Part shown: positions 33,501-47,216 of the stretch, one piece after another | How the letters are laid out: every line of letters starts with the position of its first letter | Position numbering within the stretch: position 1 is the first letter of the stretch | Notes under the pieces: generated by a model | Databases searched by the model: none | The model's input: the letters and a program-made list of their open reading frames with translations, nothing else | Told to the model about the DNA's origin: nothing | Assembly: GCA_944472135.2 (NCBI GenBank) | Contig: OX235268.1 | Coordinates: 11,662,589-11,726,588 of the forward strand | Origin: Trichobilharzia regenti | Lineage: Eukaryota; Platyhelminthes; Trematoda; Strigeidida; Schistosomatidae | Direction: 5' to 3' | Length of the DNA: 64,000 bases | Position numbers and translations under genes: made by a program

Positions 33501-34518
33501 CGCAAAAAAAGCATAACCACGTACAATATGTATGTAACAAACAAAAAGCAATGTTAAATAACACAATTGCATGGAGGATTTAATCATGAGCTGACATCAG
33601 TTAATAACACAATGGCAAATATTCGCCAAACATGTGTAAAAGAAGTTTCTGTAGGCATATAACATGCATACAGAAATTAGTCTTATGAACGCATAGTAAA
33701 GAGGCACCACAGCATACATATCAGCATTCGATTTTGATGAAGATCCGCGAGACACGCTAACAAAACTGAAATAAGCCTGACGGAGCTGATAAGTGTATTC
33801 AAAGAAGAGCTTTTGCTTTAAAAAGATAATGATTTATTTAAAAATCTGGTAATAGGTTTCCTCAAGTTAAATTCCTTGTGAGAAACAAGGCTTGAAATGA
33901 ATGAGTGTAATTTAATCATGACATATCATATCATCAGAATGTCGCACTGGTCTCATTTTATGCATAAGCACAAAGAACACATACCACTCGTAATAACGGT
34001 CATTAATCATCACGTACATTACAATGTGTTATCCCACTATGTGAGTATTATATTCGTTTTATGGTAAAACCGGTGACTTATTTATTTTGGAACAATAATT
34101 TCCTGATTATAGTTTAAAATAAACGCAAAATATTGTCAGGGGTATCGGAATTTCTCTATTTCATACAACGAAGCCAGTCGCTACTCAAAACTGTTCAGTC
34201 CAATCTTACACGGAAGCTCTCAAAGTAAATTGTCTATCTTCTCATTTTCAATTCTTCATATTTCATATTCATCAAAACATAGTTTGCCAACTTCCCATGG
34301 TATCTGGCAATACCTGTTCTCACAATTTGTCTCTATAGACTTTGTCATAGTGAATGCCTTTGTTTCGACTCTTAGTGAACACTTCTAACTAAATGCGACA
34401 GTATAAAACTTCAGGTGGTTAGTTCTTGGCATTTAAAACATTACTATAGGTGTTCAGAGACATGCTATCAATGTGATTGAATACTGCGTCCAACATAACT
34501 GTAACTATGTGTTGACAC
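30541..34518. other. Gene-free inner part of right B arm
   Basis: Mirror of 23746-27723 with no indel (sum 58264). The decayed SINE lies at 31934-32114, the tRNA-like stretch at 31092-31145 (A box tggcgcagcgg at 31092-31102), the CTGAAGA hairpin at 32494-32530 on the minus strand and the SINE tail at 33564-33604. Confidence 0.55.
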
Positions 34519-35840
34519 GTTGACTCGGATCCCAGTACGAGAACCTGGGCCACACAGACAAAGCTGGAATGGAAGACAAACAGAAAAGCCAACACACCAC
34601 AGGTATACCCACAGCACAATCTCACTCATCGACGACGACCTACGCCTTCCAGTTAAAGGCATCCTCTTGACATCTTGCAACACAATCGCCATTTGCTGGA
34701 ATGACTCTTGCAGAAAGCAACGCAACCATACCAGCACCTCATGATATTCGTCGAACATCCTCTTATATATTCAGTACCAAATACCACTGCGATCGCTTGT
34801 CACTCATTCTGCCTCAGTTCTAGTAACGGTGACGTATGCAAGCTTCAGTCGTCTACACTCCCGCTCCGCGGCGTGTGAGACCACAGCCTAAATAGAAACA
34901 TTCATTCTCAATCAATTATTTCACAGATAACCCTTATCTCCGTGTGCATATCATTCTCAGCACTAGTCTTCCAGGCGTATACGACCCATCTGCTGTCTTT
35001 AACATCAATCAATTCATTCACGGGTGAAGAAGACTCGAAACAATTTCAGAAGAAAGCACGACAAAAAATTTAACAAAATCATGCAAAACAACAAGTAAAC
35101 ACAGTGAATCCAAAAACACCAATTGATATGACACACCACACATATATACAAACGGTAAAAATAACCCCGCAGATCATGTCTTGACGTAATTCCTTTGAAG
35201 AATTGCAGGACTTACACCAGTACGCCTGCAACCTTTCCCAGGTTGACGTTTGTAGGTTGAAGAATGTCCGGACACAAACAAGATTAACCAACAATTACAT
35301 TAGTTGGAACCCACTCAATTACTTACCTTTTGGTAAGTATTGACAATCAATACATCAAATGTTGTGGATCCTGCCTTGACGAACTATCCATGAACAACTG
35401 TAGGACTTACAGCAATACTCCTACATTCCTTCTCAGGTTGACGATCCAAGAGGAGAATTGTTCGAACACAAATATAATTAACCTACAGATAGATGAGAGA
35501 TGGTATCAATTCAGTATATACAACATGAACATATGTACAAAACAACACACCAAGCACAATGGACTGCACTTCGACGTACTACCCTTGTAGAGTGGTAGGA
35601 CTTACAGCAGTACTCCTACAACCCTTCTCAGGTTGACGCCGAAAATCTTCGTAGAACATAGATGACTAACAAACGTGTGACGTATCTGACCAACCAGGCG
35701 TAGGTACAGAGGAATTTACACCAAAGATAATAACGTTCGAATAGTAATTTGAAACTTGAAAGGCTTTTATTCGTGCAAGTCAGTTTAACGATTATCCTCT
35801 CGTACACACATGGCTTATCTTCATTAAACTGAGCAATATC
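34519..35840 (-). mobile_element. Element 2 3' noncoding region, right B arm
   Basis: Mirror of 22424-23745. Sub-repeats occupy 35578-35637, 35383-35442 and 35188-35247. One substitution seen is at 34696 (g for the expected c), with no effect on the hairpins. Confidence 0.75.
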
Positions 35841-36754
35841 TTACGTCTTTTCAAATGCATCAATACTATCAAAGTCATTGCACAAGGTACTTGAGTTGAT
35901 AGGCGTCTTTCTCATTGTGGATGACAACACCAACAATGACTGATTGATACCAGTTGATGAACTTAGCGGTGGATCAGAAGCTGTTGTTGTTCGGCTTTCA
36001 GAAAGTTGTCTAACTGCAAGACTACCACCACTTCTGTCTTTCACTATCAGCTCCGGTTTAGCACTAGCATCTGATGATAGGTGGGCTACACGCTGATCAA
36101 TTACACTGACGGTCTCACAAGTATCCATACCTTCTGCAACTGCATCTGCATTTAATTCCACTTCACCTTCAAGTTGTACAGAACCTTTGTTCAACTTAGC
36201 AGCAGTAGGCTTTCCCCTCATCTCATCATGATCAACCAAAGACAAATGTGCACTATCATGATCATTATCACGAATATTCACTTTACCGTCAATTTCATCA
36301 TTTTTAAACTCTTAATAACAGAAGTAGACAACTTTGGTTCCTCCTCACAAATCATTAGAGGTTTTAAACCTTCACTCTGAATAGTAATATCTTGTAAACT
36401 TGTGGAGTCAGAACTGCACTCTGAAACTGTAACTCTCTTCTGTGAAACTCTGTTCAACAATGGCTTACCAGTTGCAACTACAGGCTTCTTCACCGCACCA
36501 TTGTCGTCACACAATTCGGAGTCAGACCTTGATTTGACATTTAGCTTATCACTAAACTTGCTCACAGATTCATAGTTCATCTTTGTATGAACATCTTGCA
36601 AACGTGTAAAACACAACCGTGTTTGTCTTGCACCTTGTAACTTATATGTTGAGGATGTACCACGAAACCTGTTACACTCACTAAGTCTATCTGCATTACT
36701 AGACACCATAGAGCCTTCGCGATATCCACCTCTCTGGGACCCTTTAGTCATCAA
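35841..36754 (-). pseudogene. Element 2 knuckle remnant and unknown acidic tail, right B arm
   Basis: Same two frames as 21510-22423 (36278-36754 and 35841-36281), with identical translations, so no new damage has accumulated since duplication. Confidence 0.6.
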
Positions 36755-36780
36755 TGATTACGTTTTGCCCTCAGACTGCT

Positions 36781-37510
36781 CTATTCAAGTGTGAGATGCA
36801 ATAAACTGCCAAACGTGCTCATAGATTGATTGACACTATCTTTTACCAGTTTCAGAATATCATCGACCTTTGGCTCGATGCCTTTATCCTCTATACGGGA
36901 GCTTATCTTCACCCAATTCCTTTGCAGTCGAGTAGGTAGGCGTCTCGCTTTTACTTCTAGGACAAAACTCGAGTTGAGGTCGCTCATGCAATTCATCGAA
37001 ATCAATGCATTCTTGTAAGTCAACAGATTATCCAAAAACTCAGTGAGTGCCTTGGAGTCATCTTGTGATTGACCACCATTATTCTTAACAGCCTCGAATA
37101 ATTTCCCTACAATCATCGAAGGTCTTCCAAACCTTTGACGTAGTATGCTCATAGCCTGATAGTACCCCTCTTTTGGCTTCATAAACTTACAGCACTGTAT
37201 AGCTCTTGCAGCAACTCCAGGGCAGTACCTCATCAGGTACATTAACTTCATTTCATCATTTAATAAAAAAAACACTCGACATGATTTTAAACTCGTTTGC
37301 AAACTGTAAATAATCAGCTGGGTTTCCGTCGAAACACCGTGGTTCAAATTTAGGGAGTTTGATACTCCTATTATCTCTAGACGGCGAAACAGTAACATCA
37401 ACCATGTTAGGCTTTACATCAGACACATAGTTACAAGTAACATACAAGTCAACATGACTTACTTTCCTGTTTGCTTCCAAGACGCTCTGTCCCTTCTTTG
37501 ACCCAGGCAT
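36781..37510 (-). pseudogene. Element 2 gag, right B arm
   Basis: ATG at 37510; the same T-run frameshift (near 37268) and the same stop at 36781-36783 as on the left arm. The predicted peptides do not differ from the left copy. Confidence 0.85.
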
Positions 37511-37655
37511 CAGTGGACGTAACCAAAATTCCAGAAAGTTCCCGATAACGCTTGCTCAAAGAAGACTTGGCCAGCACCAGGAAAGGTTGACGGAGACTAT
37601 TCAAAATGTAACAAACTGTCACCAACCGTCAGAAACTGTCACAACTGTCAGAAAT

Positions 37656-38010
37656 TGTCAATCACGTCTCAAAAACCGTTAATGCCCAGCTCTTGCTACG
37701 CCGGGCCTCTCGCTGTCCCTCGAAGCCTTTCAGAGACGCTTAGTACTAACGGACGCAAAAACCAAAACACCGATTGGCGACTCGAGAATTCTTTATTCTA
37801 ACACCAACATATGAGCAGCATAATAACTAAGGTCTATGAACAAATATTACAATAATAAATCATGATATTACTTCTGACGGTTTTGATCTTCCTTCTGAAC
37901 AACGACCGTTGAGACGATGACTGGTGTATTGATGCCTCCAGGAAAATACAGGAAGTTACGTCTGTGCAAAGAACCATGAATTGATCGTTCAATCTCCAAC
38001 TACATTTACA
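37656..38010 (-). mobile_element. Element 2 LTR, right B arm
   Basis: Mirror of 20254-20608 with the same termini. The leader just inside (37611-37655) differs slightly from the left arm: a repeat unit reads aaactgtcacaactg instead of the mirror of ggtgacatttctgac, so the two arms have diverged here. Confidence 0.8.
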
Positions 38011-38743
38011 ACGTCAACAATAAAAAACTGATTGATAAAAACACCCAGCCAAAGATTCACAGAATTATCTCCAATTATTCTGTCCATAATATCAGCATCG
38101 AAAGACCAGCGGATTGCACTTTTTCCGCCCTACTCCATCGTTTGCCTAAGATACTTAAACCGTCGTATAACATCGAGGACGTCCCTCATACAGTCACTCA
38201 CAAGTTATAATATGTTGTTCTAGAAAATTTGAATACACAGGATTATAGTAATAGAATAGTAAGATAACATTCATTTTAGATATAAACAAATATAGTTTAG
38301 AAAATCAGGGAATAATCGTGCAGCATTGAGCAAATAAGTAGTGGGAAGTTATAATGTGTTGTTCTAGAAAATTTGAACACACAGGATTATAGTTATAGAG
38401 TAATACGATATGATTCACTACTACTTAAAACTTACCGTTTATTTGAATATTTATACAACCACTATTTGGGCCTTAATTTGCGTAGAGCTTGACAGTGCTT
38501 ACGTATAGCGCTGGGCGGGCTCCAGAGATATTTAATTACCAGTCGTCTTCAGTTGATTTGCATCTGGAACTTGACATTGAACCTAAGCATACTGAAATAC
38601 CCATAATACAATATTATCAGGGATATATGCAAAAATATTTGAAGAAGGAAAAAACATTTTAAAATTTAAGGCTGATTAAGATTAGGTGACTAGGGTTGTG
38701 AAAGCAGTCATAGTGAAAGTGGTGTGAAACATAGAGTTCACAG

Positions 38744-41574
38744 ATTTCGGGAGCTAACAGTGAGGGTCAGAGGAGTGCCGTATTAGATCTCTAATTTTTA
38801 GTTTGTCACATACCCCTTCTAACCCGTTGTTAATGAAATATTTGTTCAGCAGAGATGAGGAAGATTTTGGGGTAGGACTGTTTCTAATTTTGATATTTTG
38901 ATATTAACAGTCGGTGGCCCACAGTGTCAAAGGCTTTACTAAGATCTAAGTATACGATAACTGTGATCATACTGGAATCTTCAAGTTGTGAGATGTGGTC
39001 AAAAAATTGTAAGTGACATGTCGTGCAAGAACGTGACTTCATGAAACCATGTTGATAAGGAGTGATAAGTTTCTCTTGAGAGAGGAAGTCGAAAATGGCT
39101 CTTTTCACGATCTTTTCCAGAACCCTTGAAATAACAGAAGTTAGGTTAATGGGTCTGTAACTCATGACACTTGAAAGGGAGCCTGACTTATACTAGGGGT
39201 AATGTGCATCGTTTCCCATGCATCTGGATATGTTCCAGTTGATAGAGAGGTAGAGAACAATTTAAGAAGAAGAATAGGAACGTCTTCACCACCGTATTTT
39301 AAAACGTTGAGGGAATCATATCAGGACCTGGGTTGTTTGAACTTTTGAGAGAAGTGATTGCTTTCTTAATATTATCTAAAGAAAAGCTGATAATTTCTAA
39401 GGTTTTTTGTGAACTTACAGGGAATAGAGGTTGTGGTTGATGTAGAGTGTCACCCATAATGTATCACATATATCCAGGTTGGGGTCATCATAGTGCACAG
39501 CTCTGCAGTCGGATTTAATATAGATAATGCATCCTCCACCCCGCCCAACTGATCTGTTCTTCCTGAAAAATGAGTAGCCTTCGCAGTGAAAGAAATCATC
39601 ATTTATTTCACTTGTGCACCAAGCTTCAGTGATCATTAGTGCTGTAGTTTGGCTAATCAGTAGTAGGGATTGGATGTATGCCATTTTGTTTACAGCTGAC
39701 CTCGCATTAATAAGGACTATGTTGGGATTAGCCGAGTCATATCTTAAGATTTTAGCCATGTCTTGAAGTAGCTGGTGATGAGATTCAATCATAGTGTCCT
39801 CAGACGACAATGAAATATCTGTGTCTGTAGATGCCCTAGGAAAGCTAGAAGTTGAGAGGGGGTCAGTTATATTTCCGTGTTCAAGTAAGTTCGAACGTAA
39901 AGAAGATTGGCTATCAGAAGAAAAGTATATAGAAGTGAATTGCCTGAGTCATGTAAAGTGAGCTCTAGGCAGTATTTAGGCATTGCTGTATGAGCTGTCA
40001 TATCTATATTGGGGGGACGAAACCTGTGGAGAGTGGTGAGCATTTGTAGTATGTTTGAGGTCATGTTGTGAACCTTAATTAAAATAATGGTAATATCGTT
40101 TCAGCAAAAGTGCTGATCGCTGGATGGTCAGTCCTGCTGAGTATGGGCATGTAAATAGGTCGAGGTGACCTACCAAGCAAGCTAAACTGACTCGAATTGT
40201 TGCGATTTACGTCACCCCTACTCGACGTCCTATGGTTAAGTGTATCAATCTTTTGGCTTATAGTGATGCGAGGGTTTACTTTTTTGGACAGGTAGCTACG
40301 AGGTTCGGATTGTGTTTTACGGTTTTTATCTCTTTCGGCTTTGTGAATATTTGTTTCTGGAGAGAGGTGTGTTATCAAACTGTGAGCATCTGAATAAGTG
40401 TGTGGTAATAGTCTCTCATTATGCATTGTCTTTGTGGACGAACTGAAAGCCCCACTTTTCAACTTCCTGGAATTGAAACTGCTTGGATTTGGGGAATACT
40501 GGGTGTGATGTACTGCAGTTTGTCACCGGGGTACAGGGATCGTTATCAGAGGAGTCTAGATCTACGGTGGATTTCCTTCCTAGTTAATGGTTATACACCG
40601 AACCATTTTTGGACCTTATATTTTCACGAAAGTTCGTTTCTGAATATGATGTGCTTTGTACAGGAAGGTTCACACCCCTTCGCTCTGCCTCTACAGAATT
40701 GTGGGTGCTCAGGGGTGTTGTAGAGGAGGTGGGATTCACGGTTTTAGAATCGGTCATATAAGTCATTCTCTGGATCGGCGTTTTGTCACGAGCTAACTTA
40801 ATCGTGTGGTAACGCATATTTTTTAGTAGTCTTTGCCTACTTTAAAAGATGTCAGCATTAGAGGAAGAGTCAAATTTCAACACAAGTGGGCAAGATTTAT
40901 TTTTCTGAGACTTTCTTAGTCGATGGCAGCTGCATGGGACGTTGTTCATAGAGCATGCATTCAAAAGAGTGCTTTTGACCTTGTTGATCTGAGAATTATC
41001 CGGTTTGTTATACACAAGTATGTTCTTCTCGCGCACTACACGTTGATATACTTCAGTTGCAACGTAGTTTATCAGCTTTGCGGTTAGTGGTAACTTTCTA
41101 GGTGAAGTACTACTACTGCCAGTCTCACTAGGCAGTGCCAGTTTTGACATCTTAACTTTAGGCCTCCTAATTATAGAAAATAGTTCTTCGATTTTATCTT
41201 CACAACTAGGTGAAGAACAAAAAACTGGATAAGTGATAGAAGCCGAAATGTTTGCGGTGTGATTCTTATCGCAAGACGCTTTGCAAGTGTCTACGAGGCC
41301 TAGATCATTACATGTAGTATCAGTGTGCATACCATCCATGATGTTGTTTACTACTCAAGCAAGTGAGGGGAGTTTAATGTCCGGACTTGACGTGTCTACC
41401 GCAGCAGACTTATATTTAGTTGTTAAATCAACAGATGTAGTGCTCTCACCTCCTGCAGGCCTAATTATTCTGTTTGGTTTGATTTTTTTACTGCGATGTG
41501 AAACAGACAGTGGAGTTAGACGCTTAGTTTGGATCATTGGCATTTAGAACAGCCTTACAATTCTTAATTATAAG
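38744..41574 (-). pseudogene. CR1-like LINE (ORF1, endonuclease, RT fragment), right B arm
   Basis: Mirror of 16690-19520: ORF1 core 40842-41339, endonuclease start 39415-39810, RT motif A region 38884-39165. It shares every frameshift and the missing motif C with the left copy. One difference near 41459 (cctgcaggcc for the mirror of ggcctgcagg context) changes a Trp to Arg in a short upstream frame. Confidence 0.75.
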
Positions 41575-41901
41575 AGAATGAGCAATGTGTCTGTAATGTC
41601 CGTTTAAGAGTGTTGAGGATATAAACTGTCTAGTTCTGTATGCAATTAACAGTCTGTACGAATAAAAGTATCGAAATAGACTATTAAGATACCCCATACA
41701 AATAGTCTAAATGCGAAGATGCTATAACAGTAGCACTTAGGTGGACACTATCTATAACGGATAGCTTTAACCGTAAAAGTTATATTCTATGAAAGAATAG
41801 GACTAAATATTTAACACTATCGTCGAGAGACCTAATAAAAAGTCGCCTATGGAGTAAAAAAAAGAATTAAGAAATAACAGGCGAAAAAGTAACAAAGCCT
41901 T

Positions 41902-43746
41902 TGAATTGCGCCTTTGCTTGCCAGATGATGAAGAGCAACTATATCTTCACGTCCATTACCGAAGCGAACGTGAGCAAATTGCAGGTTACAATTCAATAGC
42001 CCCACCGCTTCAACCAGGGGATCGAATTCGGACTGATGAACACTCCGCCGGAGAAGTAATGGTCCTGGTACAGTGAGCCAAGCAGGAAGAGTTGCCCCAG
42101 ATGTCGATCTTCGGTTATAGGTAAACAGTCGTTCGTGTGGCGTGGCGTTCGTTGCAGTACAGAGTAAAGATCTGATGGATGCAAGGCGTCGAGTAGAACA
42201 CACTCCCATTATGCCGTTGGTAGACCCCGTGATCTTAATGCTAGAGTGATGGCACGCCAAAGTGTTCCATTGAGGCACTCGACCTGCCCATTGGCTTGAG
42301 GACTGTATGAGGCAGTACGACTGGTTGCTACGCCTTTCTTCAGAAGAAATGCCCGTTATTCGGTAGACATGAAAACAGCGCCTTTGTCGGTATGTATGTA
42401 AGAAGGCATACCGAAAATCGAAAACAGTTGGCAGAAGCAATTCATTACCGTTTGAGACGACATGTCGGGGCAGGCGAATGCAAAGGGAATCGAGAATATT
42501 CATCGATCAGCGTGAGCAGATAGTGATTCCGCCTAGCTGACGGTAGAGGTCCTTTGAAGTGGATGCTTAACCTTTCAAAACGTCGGGTTGCTTGTTTGAA
42601 ATCAGAGGGATTGTAAAAGTGAGGATTTAACTCACAGCATGTCACGCATTTACTGGTTACATTGCGCACCTCGTCAAGGGAGAATGGAAGGTTCCTCGAG
42701 CGTACAAAACGCATCATTCGGACAACTCCAGGATGACACATAGAGTCATGGAGAAATTTTAAGTCGCACACTGACTGCAAGGAACCGCAGAAACTATGAG
42801 AAAATGTGTCAGCAGCTTGATTATCCCTTCCAGGACGATAAATGATGTCATATTGATAAGGGGATAGTTCAATTCTCCAACGCATTATTTTATCGTTCTT
42901 GATTTTGCCTTTATGAATCTTGTCAAACATGAATGCTACTGCACGTTGATCAGTGACAAGTTTGAAGTGATTTCCGAGAAGGTACTGCTTCCACTTACGA
43001 ATAGCTTCAACCATGGCATAGGCTTCCTTCTCAAGCGATGAATGATGTTTCTCACTTCGAGAGAGGCTTCGAGAAAAGAAGGCGACAGGTTTACCATTCT
43101 GGTTTAATGTGGCTGCGATTGAGACATCTGAAGCATCTGTCTCAACAACAAAGGGTGCTTTCGGATCAACTACCACAATGACTGCACGTTCTAAGTCGTC
43201 TTTCAGTTTGTCAAAAGCATTTCGAGTTTCGATATCAAGAGGGAAAATCTGACTATGTACTATTGGGTGGATTTTATCTGAGAAGCGAGAGATCTACTGT
43301 GAATAATAAGCAAATAATCCAACGGCCCATTGTTGAGATTTGATATCTGTGGGTGGTTCTAGATCACGAAGAGGTTTTAGCCGATCGGGATCTGGTTTAA
43401 TAACCCACGTTGAAACTTCATAACCGAGTAATTTTATGCTTCTGCTTGAGATCACACTTTTGGAATCATTAAGCGTTATTCCATAACTGCGTGCTGCTAC
43501 CATAAACTTGTTTAGAATTTTGTCTTGTTCCTCCTGAGTTTCGCCGCAGATAGTGACATTGTCAATGTAGGCAAACGTGCTTGTGAGTTTTCCTTTACTG
43601 ATCAATTCATCGATAATGCGTTGGAAACAAGCTACGACATTGGTAACAACAAAAGGAATTCGGCGAAATTGGTAAAGTTTCCGACAAGCCTCGAAAGCAG
43701 TATATGGTTTATTTTCGTTCCTTAGAGCGATTTGTTGATAAGCATT
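41902..43746 (-). pseudogene. Gypsy RT-RNase H-integrase, right B arm
   Basis: Mirror of 14518-16362. RT box again YIDN; TAG again at 43294-43296. Changes seen: Ser to Phe before AYIDN, Asn to Ile after QDK, Asn to Asp in YNPSDFKQ, and the codon that stops the left copy at its C-terminus (near 16318) is open here, so the frame continues through GREDIVALHHLASKG to about 41847. Confidence 0.86.
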
Positions 43747-44528
43747 CTGGTTGGCAGAACTTGTTATGCTAAATTTTGGCGACCGATTTTATATGGTGTG
43801 CGTTACACATTGCAAAGTGACTCATCAACTATACAATCGAAAAAATACCACATAGCTTTAACATTATGAATTTTAGAAAATTATATGAGAATGGGTAACT
43901 GTTGACTGAAGATAGTCAATTCAACTCAAAAATAGTGCAGTGTATTATGCTAATAATATAAGTATGTTTGTAAAATTTTAAAAGATATGGTTGCTAATGT
44001 AATGGTTTTCGGAAATAATTATACTGACGAACTTAATGAAGATTACAGTGAAGAGAAAACCAGTAAGTTAGTTAAACGGCCACTGTGCAGTTAGTAGTTA
44101 AAACGTCTTTTTTAAAACTAAAAGGTTGAAGAGTTTTGAGTACCGCAGCAAATTAAGTGATATTCTACTTAGTAGAGTGTAGTGAATGGTGGTACGATTA
44201 GGGATAAGGGTAGGTTGAATGAACTTGGGGAAAATGGTGGGTTGGCTGAGTTTGTTATTGCTAGGTTTTCCTGGCCACGTTTCATATGGCATGCTTTAGA
44301 CATTACAGAGTACCAGTTTGCTTATATTATGGAAGAACTATCACAACTGATTTGGGATTATACGTCCAGGAAAATTATAGATGGTCTTATGAGTTTATAA
44401 ACCCGATTGAAGAAATATCGATAGGATCTCTAATAAGCTGAACAACCGTACCTTAGGTAAAGGCATGTGGGAAAGATTGGGTTGGTTTTATCACGTTATA
44501 TATGCGGTACGGTTGCCGGGCCAATGAG
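43747..44528. repeat. Noncoding AT-rich segment, middle copy
   Basis: Mirror of 13736-14517 and of 62050-62831. No gene. A 72-codon frame at 44182-44400 is present in all copies but has no recognisable motif. Confidence 0.45.
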
Positions 44529-46015
44529 TTTCCTCAAATTGGGGTATCGCACTGAGGTCTGTAGTACTAAAACTAGTTGAGCAGCCCATATGGATAAAGT
44601 ATGGATAAGTAGACCGAAGCTCTTTTGTTGACAGAAACTCGTTAAGGAGACGCTGGAATTCAGAAGGAGATCGGCAACTTCGTACAGTAAGTGGAAGTTC
44701 GTTCCATAATGTACTGTATTTTGAAGAAACGTGATCGCTGTTTTGTCTGGTACCGGCTTATGGATAGAGTATTTTCACGATTCCTAAGAGTATTTATGGG
44801 CAAATTGTTGAAAGCTATTGGATTACTGCTTTTGGTGTAGCCGTGTAAAAGGCGAAAGAAGAATGTAAGGTTGAGTTTCAGGCGCCTTAACAAAATTGGC
44901 TGAAGTCCATATATTTTGCACCTATCAGCGTAATTCAGTCCTTCATGTTTGTATAATAGGCGTCGAGTAAAACTTCGCTGAATACTTTCAATACAAACCC
45001 TGTCATACCCATGCATGGAACCGAAGAGAATTGTGCAGTATTCAAGTACTGGACGAACCATGACTTTGTATAAAAGGAGTTTAGCCTCAGTTGTGTACAT
45101 TTTTCGATGTAACAAGCCTGTGAGTCTTCGGTATTTAGAAACAAGTGCTTTTGCATACTGACTGAAAGCTATGTTTTGTGGGTAGTTAAGTCCCAGGTCT
45201 TTTATGGAATTGAGGTTTCGGAGAAAAGAGTCACCTAGGTGTAACCTGAAATTAGGATGGGAGCTATTGAAATATGGGACACCACATTTATCAGGATTGA
45301 ATGGCAGTTGCCAGTCATTGCTCCAGTTATGTAACCTATCCAGATCATCTTGAATATGTGTGAATCCCTCGTTCAGTGTAGAATGGCGGGAGCTGTAAAC
45401 AATCTTTAAGTCGTAAGCAAAGAGGTATGGGGTACCATGCTTGATTACGCTGCAGATGTCGTTGATGTAGATTACGAAAAGCAGTGGACCCAGTACACTA
45501 CCCTGAATCACTCCTTTTTTGTGACGAGTAATTATTTGCAAATTTCACAACTTGGGAACGATCTTCCAAGAGAGAAATGAGCCAGGATAACAAAGGGTGT
45601 TGGAACCTGTAAGACATTAGCTTAAGGATAAGTCTCTTGTTTGGGACTTTATCAAAGGCTTTTTGGAAATCAAAGAAGAGAGGTGCGACATGCAAACCAT
45701 GATCACGCTTGGCAGTAACTTCATCCAAGTAGTCAAGTAGGCAGGTGGAGCATGATCGATTTTTCAAGAAGCCGTGTTGTGCTGGAGTAAACACTTTGTG
45801 AAGGTGGAGGTATGAAGCAATATCTTGCCCTATAAAATTTTCCATAACCCTGGAAACTACTGACGTGATATTGATCGGTCGGAAGTTTTCGATAAAGGTA
45901 GTTGGTACTAGTTTGTGCCTAGGGGTTAAAAAAGACACCTTCGAGCACTCTGGGAAGCTGCCATTATTTAAGGACAGATTGAAGAACTTTAGCAGGATAC
46001 TGGGTATCTCCTCAC
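44529..46015 (-). pseudogene. CR1-like LINE RT, middle copy
   Basis: Mirror of 12250-13735. The fingers-palm frame (45498-45938) is intact for 146 codons because the extra A missing from the first copy is present here. FAYD and the A-run frameshift remain. A Phe to Ser change (FGSMHG) is private to this copy among the three. Confidence 0.84.
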
Positions 46016-46206
46016 TGTAACGACGGTGACTGAGTCTTAGAACGATGAGTGATGCTTGATGCTTGAAAAGACGATTGGACCAAGAATTCAGGCTTTACTC
46101 AGTTAACAATGAAGCCGGAATGGCTTAAACGTAAAAAGGAAAAAAGCGTGTTAATAGCGGTAGAGATAGGAATATGACTAGATACGTAAAATAAAAAAGG
46201 TTCACA
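46016..46206 (-). mobile_element. Gypsy LTR next to the LINE, middle copy
   Basis: Reverse complement of 12059-12249, with TGTAACGACGG at one end and GGTTCACA at the other. Confidence 0.8.
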
Positions 46207-47000
46207 AAATTCACCGCCGCTTGAAAAAGAATGAGCCATTATGTCACTCTTTTCTGGTACGCAAATTGCCGAAGCGAACGTGAGCAAATTGCGGGTTACA
46301 ATTCAATAGCCCCACCGCTTCAACCAGGGGATCGAATTCGGACTGATGAACACTCCGCCAGAGAAGTAATGGTCCTGGTACAGTGAGCCAAGCAGGAAGA
46401 GTTGCCCCAGATGTCGATCTTCGGTTATAGGTAAACAGTCGTTCGTGTGGCGTGGCGTTCGTTGCAGTACAGAGTAAAGATCTGATGGAATGCAAGGCGT
46501 CGAGTAGAACACACTCCCATTATGCCGTTGGTAGACCCCGTGATCTTAATGCTAGAGTGATGGCACGCCAAAGTGTTCCATTGAGGCACTCGACCTGCCC
46601 ATTGGCTTGAGGACTGTATGAGGCAGTACGACTGGTTGCTACGCCTTTCTTCAGAAGAAATGCCCGTTATTCGGTAGACATGAAAACAGCGCCTTTGTCG
46701 GTATGTATGTAAGAAGGCATACCGAAAATCGAAAACAGTTGGCAGAAGCAATTCATCACCGTTTGAGACGACATGTCGGGGCAGGCGAATGCAAAGGGGA
46801 ATCGAGAATATTCATCGATCAGCGTGAGCAGATAGTGATTCCGCCTAGCTGACGGTAGAGGTCCTTTGAAGTGGATGCCTAACCTTTCAAAACGTCGGGT
46901 TGCCTTGTTTGAAATTAGAGGGATTGTAAAAGTGAGGATTTAACTCACAGCATGTCACGCATTTACTGGTTACATTGCGCACCTCGTCAAGAGAGAATGG
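46207..47000 (-). pseudogene. Gypsy integrase fragment, middle copy
   Basis: Mirror of 11265-12058; the His-for-Asp change in the first catalytic position is retained. It abuts the LTR at 47001 directly. Confidence 0.8.
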
Positions 47001-47194
47001 TGTTGTGAACTTTTCTTATAATACGTATCTAATCATATTCCTATCTCTACCGCTATTAACACGCTTTTTTCCTTTTTACGTTTAAGCCATTCCGGCTTCT
47101 TTGTAAACTGAATAAAGCCTAAATCCTTGATTCATTCGTCTTTTCAAGCTTCAAGCATCACTCATCGTTCTAAGACTCAGTCACCTTCGTAACA
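47001..47194 (+). mobile_element. Gypsy 5' LTR, middle copy
   Basis: TGTTGTGAAC at 47001 to CGTAACA at 47194, followed after 22 bases by the gag start at 47217. Confidence 0.82.
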
Positions 47195-47216
47195 ATTTAT
47201 TCATTTTACAATATTC

